Below are positions 15,640 through 24,649 of a stretch of DNA of 33,100 bases, piece after piece. Source of the DNA: Gracilimonas amylolytica. Lineage in GTDB: Bacteria; Bacteroidota; Rhodothermia; Balneolales; Balneolaceae. Positions within the stretch are counted from its first letter, which is position 1, and every line of letters starts with the position of its first letter. The stretch covers positions 6,108 to 39,207 of the forward strand of contig NZ_PQBS01000038.1 in assembly GCF_002911695.1 (NCBI RefSeq), in the 5' to 3' direction. The notes under the pieces were generated by a model. It saw nothing but the letters and a program-made list of their open reading frames with translations, was not told the DNA's origin and searched no databases. The translations under genes and the position numbers were made by a program.

Positions 15640-16555
15640 TAATAAATATATCAGTTGGCATATTAGACTCGATATATTTTATTTTTTTCCTTAGTGTAGG
15701 CCTTATTTTTTTTAATATTTCTTGATCTCTTTTAGTTTCCCGTTTAGATACTTTATCTATTATTTTTTTGGTTTTGGACCCAAAATCAATTTTTAAGTAA
15801 TTTATAATTTCATGCATGCATGTTGATGTATTATCAACGAAAAAGTCATAATTAATGTAAATTATTTTACTCTCTTCTATGATCGTTTGATTTTGTATGT
15901 AATAATAAGCACATCTATCTACCTCATTCATTTTACACCATTCTTCTCTCATATCATTACTTACCCAATGAGGAATATATGAACCATTAAATTTGATCAA
16001 TGGCCAAATTCTATTATTATTTTTCAGTGACTCTGAATTAAACCATCCTTTACGTAATAATGAATTAATTGTATCTGATGCATTTCTTACCATAAATATC
16101 ACCCATACGTTTGGGTATATATTTTTAAAATTCTTTAGATAGGGAGCAATATCCGGAATTTTGAATGCTATTTTATATTTATCTAAATTCAATAAATGCT
16201 TTCTAGAGTTATTGTTAAGTCTTTCTTCTATCTGGTTTCTATTTTTTACTAAATAAATAAAACTATCTTCGTTAGTTTTAAAATTTAAATTTCTACCAGC
16301 AATGGAATTGACAAAGAAATCTTCATATAAGTATGTTTCAAAAATAATCTTCCATAGATTGCTATTATTTCTAAATTCTTCAATAACAGACAATAATGTT
16401 AGTACTGTTGGGGGTTCAAATGTATACTCTACATACTTCATTGAATGAATGAGTTTCCCCATTATAGTTGTACCACTTCTAGCTGACCCAGTAATAAATA
16501 TAGAGTCATTTATCTTTTCTGAAACGTTATTTTTAAGTGTTATATTTTTTTTCAT
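15632..16555 (-). CDS. PAPS-dependent sulfotransferase-like protein
   Basis: Predicted to transfer sulfate from 3'-phosphoadenosine-5'-phosphosulfate. 307 residues from ATG at 16555, which overlaps the upstream TGA as TGATG. An upstream frame to 16651 would lie wholly within the HisF-like gene and is unlikely. The 5'-phosphosulfate loop GSARSGTT is at 23-30, and a 3'-phosphate element VRNASDTINSLL sits mid-protein with the expected Arg and Ser. No signal peptide, so sulfation would occur on cytoplasmic nucleotide- or lipid-linked sugar. No PAPS-synthesis genes are present here. The acceptor is unknown. Confidence 0.75.
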   Translation of the reverse strand: MKKNITLKNNVSEKINDSIFITGSARSGTTIMGKLIHSMKYVEYTFEPPTVLTLLSVIEEFRNNSNLWKIIFETYLYEDFFVNSIAGRNLNFKTNEDSFIYLVKNRNQIEERLNNNSRKHLLNLDKYKIAFKIPDIAPYLKNFKNIYPNVWVIFMVRNASDTINSLLRKGWFNSESLKNNNRIWPLIKFNGSYIPHWVSNDMREEWCKMNEVDRCAYYYIQNQTIIEESKIIYINYDFFVDNTSTCMHEIINYLKIDFGSKTKKIIDKVSKRETKRDQEILKKIRPTLRKKIKYIESNMPTDIFINE

Positions 16556-17328
16556 CAAAATTTTGCTAGATCTATTTTTTCCTCTAGTAGTCCATGTCTT
16601 ACATTTTGTAAAGCATCTCCTATAAAATTTAACAAATTTGCAGTAACACACGCATCTACGTTTGGTATTTTAAAAGTAGGTTTAAAATGATTCAAACTAC
16701 CTGCCCCCCCCATCACCATCAGAGGTAAATTGCAGTATGATTCAATTCTGTTAATTGAATCAATATCATAACCAAAACCAGTACCATCTCTATTAACCGA
16801 GTTAATTAATATCTCACCAAAACCAAGATCTTCACATTTTTTAATATATTCTTGTAAATCAATATTTTGATTTATAGTGTTGTATTTCCAATCATAAATA
16901 TAATCGGTATTATCTATTGTTTTGTAATCTATTGATCCTACTACAGATTGAGAGCCATAAACATCTATTATTTTTTTACAATCAATTATACTTTCTCTCA
17001 CTAATGAGTTTAAAATAACTTTATCGGCTCCAGAATTGAAAGCTTTTTTTGCATTATCAACATTCTTGATTCCTCCCCCAATGGCAACAGGAATAAACAC
17101 CTTTGAAACAATTTTTTTAACCTGAGCAAGAAAATCATCTTCATTTTGATCTGAAGGATTTACATTTATTACTACTAATTCATCAAGATACTCAGCTATA
17201 TGAGAAAAGTTATAGTTATTAAATAACCAATCATACATACCAACTTTCTGTAATCGAAAATTTCTACTTTGGCAAAAGTGTCCCTCATTATATAATAGTG
17301 CAAATATTAAACGTTTTTTAGTCGACAT
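16555..17328 (-). CDS. HisF-like ammonia-channel subunit of a sugar amidotransferase
   Basis: A 257-residue (beta/alpha)8 barrel related to the imidazole-glycerol-phosphate synthase cyclase. Phosphate-site motifs remain (GGGIK at 84-88, GGAG at 207-210), and Asp134 corresponds to catalytic Asp130. However, the first catalytic aspartate (Asp11 of T. maritima HisF) is Leu12, Asp51 is Asn55 and Asp176 is Asn179. This argues against histidine biosynthesis and for the HisF2 role known from PseA/WbpG loci. There HisH makes ammonia and HisF passes it to the N-acetyl-sugar amidotransferase. It overlaps hisH by 11 bases. Confidence 0.88.
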   Translation of the reverse strand: MSTKKRLIFALLYNEGHFCQSRNFRLQKVGMYDWLFNNYNFSHIAEYLDELVVINVNPSDQNEDDFLAQVKKIVSKVFIPVAIGGGIKNVDNAKKAFNSGADKVILNSLVRESIIDCKKIIDVYGSQSVVGSIDYKTIDNTDYIYDWKYNTINQNIDLQEYIKKCEDLGFGEILINSVNRDGTGFGYDIDSINRIESYCNLPLMVMGGAGSLNHFKPTFKIPNVDACVTANLLNFIGDALQNVRHGLLEEKIDLAKF

Positions 17329-17950
17329 ATTTATTTATAAAGTTTTTAATTATCCCGAGTCCAGACCTCTGACTTTTTTCTGGATGGAATTGTGTTCCCC
17401 AAATGTGTTTTTTTTCAACAGATGCAATAAATTCATCGTTATATAAACATCTTGAATAAGAACAATTATCATTTAGTTTATCTATTTCTTTGGCTGCATA
17501 AGAATGGACAAAATAGAAGTCATTCGAATCTATATTATTTAACATATCTCCATTTCTACTATTAACAGTAATAGTATTAAAACCAATATGGGGAACCTTA
17601 TATGGTTCATTTTTAAATTTTGTTACACTACCTTCAATTAAACCAAGACCTTTTGAATTTGGTGATTCGTCACTACTATCAAACAGTAATTGCATTCCAA
17701 GACATATTCCAAATAAAGGTTTGTTTTTTTCTAAAACTAACTCTCGTAGGAATTCAATCAATGAATACTGTTGAAGCTTTTCTACAGCAGCGCCAAAATG
17801 ACCTACACCTGGTAAAAACAAAGCATCAACTCTGTTTAATGACTTATGTTCATTAGTTAAAATTATATCAATTTCAGGATTTACTTCTTTTATTGCAGCC
17901 TTTAAAGAGTGTATATTGCCCATTCCATAATCTATTATCGCAATTTTCAT
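17318..17950 (-). CDS. HisH-like glutaminase subunit of a sugar amidotransferase
   Basis: A class I glutamine amidotransferase of 210 residues that releases ammonia from glutamine. The catalytic triad is complete: Cys83 in GICLGMQLL, His189 and Glu191 in FHPEKS. The N-terminal IDYGMGNIHSL matches HisH. It sits between the sugar amidotransferase gene (4-base ATGA overlap) and the HisF-like gene. That is the arrangement seen beside pseA in Campylobacter and wbpG in Pseudomonas, and no other his gene is present. Confidence 0.9.
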   Translation of the reverse strand: MKIAIIDYGMGNIHSLKAAIKEVNPEIDIILTNEHKSLNRVDALFLPGVGHFGAAVEKLQQYSLIEFLRELVLEKNKPLFGICLGMQLLFDSSDESPNSKGLGLIEGSVTKFKNEPYKVPHIGFNTITVNSRNGDMLNNIDSNDFYFVHSYAAKEIDKLNDNCSYSRCLYNDEFIASVEKKHIWGTQFHPEKSQRSGLGIIKNFINKYVD

Positions 17951-19086
17951 ATTTCAAATGGGTTATCTACTTCAAATTTTGGGCTCCATCGACCATTCTT
18001 CAGCTCAAATAAATCTTTATTTGCCCATTTCGCCAAAACTGTGTCGAATTCTTCTTTTGTCATGTCATAATACTCTAAATAATCTTCTTCGAATTCTTCA
18101 GGGTAATTATTGTCATATAACTTTACCAAATTCAAAGCTTGATCTCTAGACATTGCTCCTCTTCTAATCTCAATACCTGCATCTTGAGTAGCTCTACCAA
18201 AGCCAAATTTTAAATACATCAAATATGCATGCAGAGCATACAGAGCTTGGTCATTTTGGGCAAAGTTTGTAAATGTTCCCGGATTGGTGAATTCCTTTTC
18301 TTCTAATCCACAATTTTCTTTTGCAACTGTGTAGTTTCTGTAAGGATCCCAAGATTCGTAAAATGACCAATGTGTAAATTTTAAGTCTTTACTTTTTATT
18401 TCATCATCTCCCGGAAATTTCCAAAAATACATTTGTCCCTCAGAAAAACCGTAATCATTCTTTACTTTATCTAAGACTTTTTCGTATCCACCTTCTAGAT
18501 ATACTGACTTCATATAATCAATTCCATAAAAAGCTTTGTCCTTGTGCTCTGTAGAACCACCATATTCAATCTCTCCGTCTTCTCCATAAAACAACAATGA
18601 AATTCCTAAAGAGGTAGCCATTCTTATTACTGCAGTATGAATGGTTATTAACCATCCGTAATATGGAAAACCTTTGTAAATGAACCCATACTTATTTAAC
18701 GCCTGCATTACATTTGGATCTGGCGTAACATGAATATGATTAAATCCCGAATTGATAAAATTCAATAAATTTTTTGAGCCAAGGTCTAGTTCCAAAGCAG
18801 GTCTGATAGTTACCGTTAAAGGATTCATATTGTACTCCTCTTTTAGTTTATAAGATACGTATGATCCATCCTTACCCCCACTAACAGGAACTATACAATC
18901 GAAGCCTTCAGGATTTCTATATTTATCTAATGCTTCTTTGAGAATCTTTTCCCTTTCTGAAAAGTCAAACTTTTGTTTTTCTTCAGCCCATTTACAAGCA
19001 TTACAAATTTGATCTTCATCAAATTCTATTCTAGGCCTAGTTGACATATTCAAACAGTTTTTGCACCAAAATACTTTATTATTCAT
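17947..19086 (-). CDS. N-acetyl sugar amidotransferase, PseA/WbpG/PtmG family
   Basis: Expected to convert an N-acetyl group of a nonulosonic acid, or of a nucleotide-linked amino sugar, into an acetamidino group with ATP and ammonia. 379 residues from ATG at 19086 (the TTG at 19092 adds two). A zinc-ribbon-like start has Cys8/Cys11 and Cys28/Cys31, followed by the ATP-pyrophosphatase loop VSGGKDGSYV (SGGKDG at 69-74). It lies downstream of a complete legionaminic acid set, so 5-acetamidino-legionaminate is the likely product, by analogy with Campylobacter PtmG/PseA and Legionella legionaminic acid. Whether it acts on the free or CMP-linked sugar is unknown. Confidence 0.88.
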   Translation of the reverse strand: MNNKVFWCKNCLNMSTRPRIEFDEDQICNACKWAEEKQKFDFSEREKILKEALDKYRNPEGFDCIVPVSGGKDGSYVSYKLKEEYNMNPLTVTIRPALELDLGSKNLLNFINSGFNHIHVTPDPNVMQALNKYGFIYKGFPYYGWLITIHTAVIRMATSLGISLLFYGEDGEIEYGGSTEHKDKAFYGIDYMKSVYLEGGYEKVLDKVKNDYGFSEGQMYFWKFPGDDEIKSKDLKFTHWSFYESWDPYRNYTVAKENCGLEEKEFTNPGTFTNFAQNDQALYALHAYLMYLKFGFGRATQDAGIEIRRGAMSRDQALNLVKLYDNNYPEEFEEDYLEYYDMTKEEFDTVLAKWANKDLFELKNGRWSPKFEVDNPFEI

Positions 19087-19118
19087 TTTCAAAATTAGTT
19101 ATTAAAATTTTTCAAGAT

Positions 19119-19856
19119 TTAAATGGAAGTCCAACCACCATCAATTATTAAATTATGCCCCGTAATATATTTAGCTTTATCAGACAATAAAAACGATACT
19201 GACGGAGCAATATCATCAGGTTTTCCCATTCGTTTTAATGGTACTTTTGCTTCATAAGCTTCGACGAATTCTTTAACCTGATTATCAAAAATACCACCAG
19301 GTGAAACTGTATTTACTCTAATACCGTCTTTCCCATATTTACTGGCAAGATATCTCGTAAAATTTATTAACCCTCCTTTTATTGCAGTATAAGCAGCAGG
19401 AGGATTTAAATTTGTACCTTCATATATAGTAAAATCATTTCCAACTACTCCATATATAGAAGCGACATTAATAATCGAGCCACTGTTTCTTTTTAACATT
19501 ACCTTAATTACTTCTTGACAACTAAGTATGTAACTATTGAGCTGCCATTTAACATTTTTATCTAGTGACTCTTCTTTTATATCTAAAAAATCACTCCCCC
19601 AATCAGCTGTTCGTGGATAGGCATTATTAACCCAACCATCAATTCTTCCATATTTATCATATATATCTTTTACAGTTTCCTTGATACTATTTAATGAAGT
19701 AATATCACACTTTATACTATATTCAGTATCATTAATATTTAAATCTGCAGATATACCAATACCGCCTTTATTTCTAATATCTTGTATCATCGCCGAGCCA
19801 AGTAATCCATTCCCCCCTGTAACAACAATGACCTTATTCTCTAAAAGTTTATCCAT
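19119..19856 (-). CDS. ptmA: Short-chain dehydrogenase, PtmA-like
   Basis: A classical SDR of 245 residues. NAD(P) motif TGGNGLLG is at 13-20, NNA at 77-79, catalytic Ser133 in NVASIYG, Tyr156 and Lys160 in YTAIK, and the usual C-terminal IDGGW. In Campylobacter, PtmA together with PtmF is placed in the supply of the glucosamine precursor for the GDP-linked legionaminic acid route. The side-by-side position with the Gfo/Idh gene, legF and ptmE supports that assignment over a generic SDR. It overlaps the preceding gene by 8 bases, and a 32-base gap follows. Confidence 0.75.
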   Translation of the reverse strand: MDKLLENKVIVVTGGNGLLGSAMIQDIRNKGGIGISADLNINDTEYSIKCDITSLNSIKETVKDIYDKYGRIDGWVNNAYPRTADWGSDFLDIKEESLDKNVKWQLNSYILSCQEVIKVMLKRNSGSIINVASIYGVVGNDFTIYEGTNLNPPAAYTAIKGGLINFTRYLASKYGKDGIRVNTVSPGGIFDNQVKEFVEAYEAKVPLKRMGKPDDIAPSVSFLLSDKAKYITGHNLIIDGGWTSI

Positions 19857-20760
19857 TTAGCGCAAGCTTAAGAGTTTCAATTCCTTGTTCAATATTATTT
19901 TCTGGCATTTCTTCTCTTTCTATATATTCAATGAAGCTTCTCATTTGTGAAGTGTATGTATCCATAATATCAAATGGCTCAGAGTAAATTACTTCACTTT
20001 CACCATTAACAATCAAATTTCTCAATAAATCAATGTGCCAAGTTTTATCCTCCCAAACACACTCAATATCTCTTTTTGAATCTTTCCGGTAGTAATTTAA
20101 TGTTATGAATGCAGATGACTTCTCATATTCAAATACATAATGGGCTACATCAACACTGTTGATTTCTAATGTAGATTTTCTTCTGCAATAGCTGAAACTT
20201 TCAATTGGAGTTCCTAACAGATAGTTACAATAATCGATCTCATGTATTAGATCCAAGTGCACACCGCCTCCTAATTCTTTTTTTGCGCTATATATTTCTC
20301 TATAGTCAGTATTTGGTCTCCACTCTGGTAGATAAGAACCACAATAAGAATTATACTCAATTGGTACGTTTTTCGAGAACTCCCTTTTCAAAAATTGAAT
20401 GGCCGGATGAAACCTCAAATTACAAGCAACATATGTTATGACTCCCTTATTTCTTACTTTCTTAATTATTTCGCCACTTCTGTTCAATGAATGTAAAACA
20501 GGTTTTTCTACAAAAAGCGGAACTTCAAAATCTAAACTCTTTAAAATTGTTTCAGCATGCATGCTTGAAGGATTAGAAATAATAATAAAATCTATATCCT
20601 TAGGAATTTCAGTCCATGAGTAAATACTTTGAATTCCTTCTTCATTATTTTCTGATTTATTGCTTCGTAGTGCAAATGCACTTAAATCAGAATCTAGGTT
20701 TTTCAATACATTTAGATGCTTTTTAGCAATAGAACCTAATCCTATGATCAAAATATTCAT
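19849..20760 (-). CDS. ptmF: Gfo/Idh/MocA-family oxidoreductase, PtmF-like
   Basis: An NAD(P)-dependent sugar oxidoreductase of 303 residues. The Rossmann motif IIGLGSIAKKHL lies at 5-16, the family EKP at 85-87, and GGGVHLDLIHEIDY at 164-177 is the usual substrate-side motif. In this place, between legF and ptmA, it corresponds to Campylobacter ptmF, reported to act with PtmA in precursor formation. The function is inferred mainly from synteny, since the family is broad. It overlaps legF by 4 bases. Confidence 0.75.
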   Translation of the reverse strand: MNILIIGLGSIAKKHLNVLKNLDSDLSAFALRSNKSENNEEGIQSIYSWTEIPKDIDFIIISNPSSMHAETILKSLDFEVPLFVEKPVLHSLNRSGEIIKKVRNKGVITYVACNLRFHPAIQFLKREFSKNVPIEYNSYCGSYLPEWRPNTDYREIYSAKKELGGGVHLDLIHEIDYCNYLLGTPIESFSYCRRKSTLEINSVDVAHYVFEYEKSSAFITLNYYRKDSKRDIECVWEDKTWHIDLLRNLIVNGESEVIYSEPFDIMDTYTSQMRSFIEYIEREEMPENNIEQGIETLKLALNG

Positions 20761-21476
20761 ATCTCAATATCCAATAAATCTTCCCTTAACATAATTTCCA
20801 TCATAGTAAAGTCTACAGGATGATCTAAATCAAAAGAAATATGCTTCATCACGTAAGCTAAAGATCGATCGGTAACACTTGTTTTATAATTTCCTTCAAG
20901 ATATTCCCTTGTGAAAAAATAGAAAGATGCATTCATATCGTATACAATTGGTGCCTCTTGTCTTGCTTTTACATCTCCAACTGACTTTACCAATTCTACA
21001 TAACCATTCGCATCCTTTTCTTCAACCATATTAAAGTAAGGATTCTTAGATGCATGATTAACTGAGAAAATGTTTAATGCATTCTTATCTCTTTTGAGTT
21101 TCTCAAATGCCCCTTTTAAGTCGTTAATAGTTCTCAAAGGAGAAGTCACGTCTAAATCTAAAAGATAGTCATATCTTTTGTTATTTATTCCCTCTGCATA
21201 CTTAAACGCATGTTTGATAACGTCAATTTTTCCTGCTTTATCAGTTGCTAAATTCTTAGGTCTTAAATAATCTGTCTTATAATTTATTGCTTCAGCAGAT
21301 TTAATAATCTTATTATCATCTGTGCTCAATTGTATATCTGCATCATATAACTTAGCAAACTCAAAAGCTCGATTAAATGTATAATGTAAAAGAGGTTTAC
21401 CATTTAATGGCTTTATATTCTTACCAGGGATTCCCTTTGACCCACCTCTTGCACAAATTGTAATTAATAAATTCAT
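20757..21476 (-). CDS. legF: CMP-legionaminic acid synthetase (cytidylyltransferase)
   Basis: Activates the nonulosonic acid with CTP to give CMP-Leg, the glycosyltransferase donor. 239 residues, the usual size for NeuA/LegF/PseF. The CTP-binding signature ICARGGSKGIPGKNIKPL covers 7-24, and LDLDVTSPLR and FDLDHPVDF are typical later motifs. Substrate choice (Leg rather than Neu5Ac or Pse) comes from the neighbouring legB, legC, legH, legG and legI. The start is ATG at 21476 with an ATGA overlap to ptmE. Confidence 0.9.
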   Translation of the reverse strand: MNLLITICARGGSKGIPGKNIKPLNGKPLLHYTFNRAFEFAKLYDADIQLSTDDNKIIKSAEAINYKTDYLRPKNLATDKAGKIDVIKHAFKYAEGINNKRYDYLLDLDVTSPLRTINDLKGAFEKLKRDKNALNIFSVNHASKNPYFNMVEEKDANGYVELVKSVGDVKARQEAPIVYDMNASFYFFTREYLEGNYKTSVTDRSLAYVMKHISFDLDHPVDFTMMEIMLREDLLDIEI

Positions 21477-22522
21477 GAAAATTTTATGGTCTTAATATCT
21501 TCTTGTGCTTTTTCAAAATCCTCGTGTTTCCCTATATCTAACCAGTATCCAGATAAAGGATAGGACAATACTTTTTTACCATCTGCGATAAGTTCTTCCA
21601 TTAGATCGGTTGTATCATAAAAAGAATTTTTTGGAATACGGTCGATTATCTCACGTTTCATCAGATAAATACCACCATTGGAATAGTAGGTGTAGGTCGG
21701 TTTTTCTTTAAAACTCATCACATGGCCATTGGTCGTCTCCAAAACCGCATAGGGAACATCCACTTTATACGGGATGGTTACCACGGCAAAGTCAGCTTCT
21801 TCCTCCTTAAACCGAAGAAAAAAATCTTCATAATCCAGGTTGGTCAGAATATCAGAGTTTGTTACCAAAATATAATCATGGATAAAATTGTTAATTTTGG
21901 ATACCGAACCAACAGTACCCAGGGGTTCTTCTTCCCATACATATTCAATGTTTAAATTCTTATCATTACCATTACCAAAGTATTCTTCAATTTGCTCTCC
22001 TAGATAATTCACCGAAATCCAAAAATCATCCATTCCAAATAATGATAGCCGATGAATATTGTGCTCCAGGATGGGTTTACCTCCAACATTCAATAGAGGT
22101 TTAGGTGTAGTTTCGGTTAGCGGCCGCAGTCGTGTTCCTTTTCCACCGGCCATAACCACAACATCCACAGGTAAATAAGATTTTAACTTCCCAAAATTGA
22201 TCACATTTACTATATGATCCGATTTGTCCAAAATTGGGATGACCTTGAAATTATTCTCTCGGTATTCGATAACCTTTTCAATATCCCGATCACCCTTCCG
22301 AATAAATCTCGGATTGGATTGAATAATCACATTTACCGATTGATCCAAATTAACTCCTTGAAGAAGCCCCCTTCGAACATCTCCATCCGTTAATGAACCT
22401 ATAAGTTTATCATCCTTATCAACCACAAATGAAATAGCATCTTTACCCAATTTATTAAACACTTTCAGTGCTTCCCTTATGGATGAACCTGAAAGAATTA
22501 AATGTTCTTTATAGTGACGCAT
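21473..22522 (-). CDS. ptmE: CBS-domain sugar-1-phosphate guanylyltransferase, PtmE-like
   Basis: 349 residues. Two CBS motifs fill about 1-115, followed by a nucleotidyltransferase domain starting VVVMAGGKGTRLRPLTE (GGKGTRLRPLT at 126-136) with KPLL at 141-144. Campylobacter PtmE has the same CBS-plus-transferase plan and makes GDP-glucosamine for the legionaminic acid pathway. Its presence suggests GDP- rather than UDP-linked intermediates here. The CBS pair may sense adenosine nucleotides (inference). Base composition shifts around this gene from very AT-rich on its left to moderate on its right. Confidence 0.82.
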   Translation of the reverse strand: MRHYKEHLILSGSSIREALKVFNKLGKDAISFVVDKDDKLIGSLTDGDVRRGLLQGVNLDQSVNVIIQSNPRFIRKGDRDIEKVIEYRENNFKVIPILDKSDHIVNVINFGKLKSYLPVDVVVMAGGKGTRLRPLTETTPKPLLNVGGKPILEHNIHRLSLFGMDDFWISVNYLGEQIEEYFGNGNDKNLNIEYVWEEEPLGTVGSVSKINNFIHDYILVTNSDILTNLDYEDFFLRFKEEEADFAVVTIPYKVDVPYAVLETTNGHVMSFKEKPTYTYYSNGGIYLMKREIIDRIPKNSFYDTTDLMEELIADGKKVLSYPLSGYWLDIGKHEDFEKAQEDIKTIKFS

Positions 22523-23621
22523 AATTATTCTTTAGTGTGTCAATTATTGTCTTTACCGTATTTGGCTTTCGGTAAATATTCGTTCCTTCAAAGGAGCCTA
22601 AGTCTTTCACTTTCGAAACAGCATGTAAGATGTTATTGGCTTTAAATTCACAGTCTATCACATTTTCACCCCTCGCGCGCCCTTGTTGTCTATTGCCAAC
22701 ATTTACCACATACTTCCCAAACGAAGCTGCTTCAACAATACCACTTGATGTATTTCCTAAAAGAAATTTCGTATATTTCATTGCATTGAAATAATTGGAC
22801 TTTCCAAAATTTTCAATACATAGTATTTGATTAGGCATTTCATTTCTTAATTCTTCAATGTAATTTCGAAAAATCTTACCATTTGTATCCGCATTTGGCA
22901 TAGTAATAATCAAAAAATATTCTTTGCTTAATTCATCTAATGCAGATTTCATTTCTATAGCATAATCCTGATTCTTCTCTGGTCTTATCGTTTCAGGATG
23001 AAAAGTAATTAATACATATTGCTTATTAGGGATACCAAAATTATTGCGAAACTCGTTCTCCTCCATAAATTGGAAATCCTCAATACCATCTAAACTTAAT
23101 GACCCTACATTATATACATGTTCATTATCGCCAAGAATTGTTTTTATTTTTTTCTTATAAGCTTCTGTAGATGAGAAATGAATGGTCGAGGCCAGAGTAA
23201 TTTGATGTCGGTAAATATTATCAATGGCTCCTAATGTAGTTTCTCCGCCGTGAAGATGTGCAAATTTAACTCCAAATGGAATTCCGGCTTGTACCGCTGC
23301 TGACATTTCAAACCGATCTCCCAAACAAAAAACCAAGTCAAACGAATTTTCTTTCCAGTAATCAGCAAATTTAGTCACCGTTAGTCCATAAGAGGTGCTA
23401 ATACCATTCGGGTTATCATTTAACAAAAATGACTGGATAAGATCTATATTATTAAAACCTGTATTCTTAACTTCTGATATAGTTTCACCATGATAAGGTG
23501 AACCGTGGGTGCCAAAAGCAATAATTTTCAGATCAAAGAACGAATCATCAACCAGCTTTTTTAGCAACGGAAGATAAATTCCAAAATCGGCCCTTGAACT
23601 TGTGAGTACACCAATCTTCAT
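22509..23621 (-). CDS. legG: NDP-2,4-diacetamido-trideoxyglucose hydrolysing 2-epimerase
   Basis: A NeuC/LegG-type enzyme that removes the nucleotide and inverts C2 to yield 2,4-diacetamido-2,4,6-trideoxymannose. 370 residues. Seen: the N-terminal TSSRADFGIY, LHGGETTLGAIDNIYRHQIT in the middle and GNTSSGIVEAASFGK in the C-terminal Rossmann half, all typical of the family. I chose ATG at 23621, which overlaps the legI stop as ATGA and has GGAG nine bases upstream. The ATG at 23636 would add five residues. Confidence 0.9.
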   Translation of the reverse strand: MKIGVLTSSRADFGIYLPLLKKLVDDSFFDLKIIAFGTHGSPYHGETISEVKNTGFNNIDLIQSFLLNDNPNGISTSYGLTVTKFADYWKENSFDLVFCLGDRFEMSAAVQAGIPFGVKFAHLHGGETTLGAIDNIYRHQITLASTIHFSSTEAYKKKIKTILGDNEHVYNVGSLSLDGIEDFQFMEENEFRNNFGIPNKQYVLITFHPETIRPEKNQDYAIEMKSALDELSKEYFLIITMPNADTNGKIFRNYIEELRNEMPNQILCIENFGKSNYFNAMKYTKFLLGNTSSGIVEAASFGKYVVNVGNRQQGRARGENVIDCEFKANNILHAVSKVKDLGSFEGTNIYRKPNTVKTIIDTLKNNYASL

Positions 23622-24649
23622 TTCAATGAACTCCATTCAAGCATTTCTGTAGCCGAATATGCTCGGTTAACCTTCCTGCCAATTACATCTTTCCATTCCA
23701 TAGGAGAAATTCCATTTCCAGGGCGAAGTGCAATAATGTCATCTTCGTTTATTATTTCCCCAGCTTTCATTGAACGGTTTATGTGGATGCTTTTACGAGC
23801 AACCTCTTTGTTTTTTTGTTCACTTGGACTCGGCTCCTTCTTACCACTCCCAGATATAGCCTGTTCAATATTTCGTATAGCTGTGACCATCTCTTTAAGC
23901 TCATCAGGTTCTAAAGAAGCTCGATGGTCTGGTCCCGGCAAACTGCGGCCCAGGGTAAAATGCTTCTCGATGACTTTTGCTCCCAAAGCAACAGCTGCAA
24001 TAGGGACCTCAATTCCCAAGGTATGATCAGAATAACCAACTTGAACTCCCAATTCATCTCCTATGGTATTCATAGCTTTTAAATTAACATCTTCCATTGG
24101 TGTAGGGTATTCGGTATTACAATGCAATACCGTAATATCTTTTTTAGTTAAGCCATATTTCATTACCACATCAACAGCTTCTTTCACTTCCTGCATATTG
24201 GCCATTCCGGTAGAGAGCACCACTGGTTTCCCCTTTTCAGCTAATCGCTTCAAGTATGGATAATTGGTAATCTCCCCGGACGGACTTTTAAAAAACGGCA
24301 ATCCAAGATTATCTAAAAAATCGATCCCATCTACATCAAAAGCCGTAGATAAAAATTGGATTCCCCGTTTCTCGCACTCCTTAATTAATATAGCATGATC
24401 CTGCTCATTCAATTCAAGTGATTTGAGCATATTGTATTGACTATCGTCGTCACCATCTCCAATATTCTTGGATTGGTAGTTTGCCTTTTTAGCCGCCTTA
24501 CTAACAATTTTATCCGCTTTAAATGTTTGGAACTTTACAATGTCCACTCCTGCCTTTGAAGCTACATCAATAAGCTGAATGGCTTTTTGCAAATCACCAT
24601 TATGATTCACTCCGGCTTCCGCAATAATAAGTACATTATCTAATTTCAT
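23618..24649 (-). CDS. legI: N,N'-diacetyllegionaminic acid synthase (NeuB family)
   Basis: Condenses the 6-deoxy-mannosamine derivative with phosphoenolpyruvate to legionaminic acid. 343 residues. An N-terminal TIM barrel starts IIAEAGVNHNG and has TAFDVDGIDFL, KSPSGEITNYPYL, HCNTEYPTP, GYSDHT and EKHFTLGR. A C-terminal antifreeze-like SAF domain follows (about 280-343). The length and both domains agree with LegI/NeuB/PseI. Substrate class is set by context. ATGA overlaps on both sides imply tight translational coupling. Confidence 0.92.
   Translation of the reverse strand: MKLDNVLIIAEAGVNHNGDLQKAIQLIDVASKAGVDIVKFQTFKADKIVSKAAKKANYQSKNIGDGDDDSQYNMLKSLELNEQDHAILIKECEKRGIQFLSTAFDVDGIDFLDNLGLPFFKSPSGEITNYPYLKRLAEKGKPVVLSTGMANMQEVKEAVDVVMKYGLTKKDITVLHCNTEYPTPMEDVNLKAMNTIGDELGVQVGYSDHTLGIEVPIAAVALGAKVIEKHFTLGRSLPGPDHRASLEPDELKEMVTAIRNIEQAISGSGKKEPSPSEQKNKEVARKSIHINRSMKAGEIINEDDIIALRPGNGISPMEWKDVIGRKVNRAYSATEMLEWSSLK

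Noticed and set aside
15632-16651. Longer form of the sulfotransferase starting at 16651
   Set aside because: The extra 32 residues lie wholly within the HisF-like gene and are cysteine- and arginine-rich with no family match. The TGATG start at 16555 is typical of this operon.
16555-17950. Histidine biosynthesis hisH-hisF
   Set aside because: There are no other his genes, the HisF catalytic aspartate is replaced, and an N-acetyl sugar amidotransferase is directly adjacent. The sugar-amidination role fits better.
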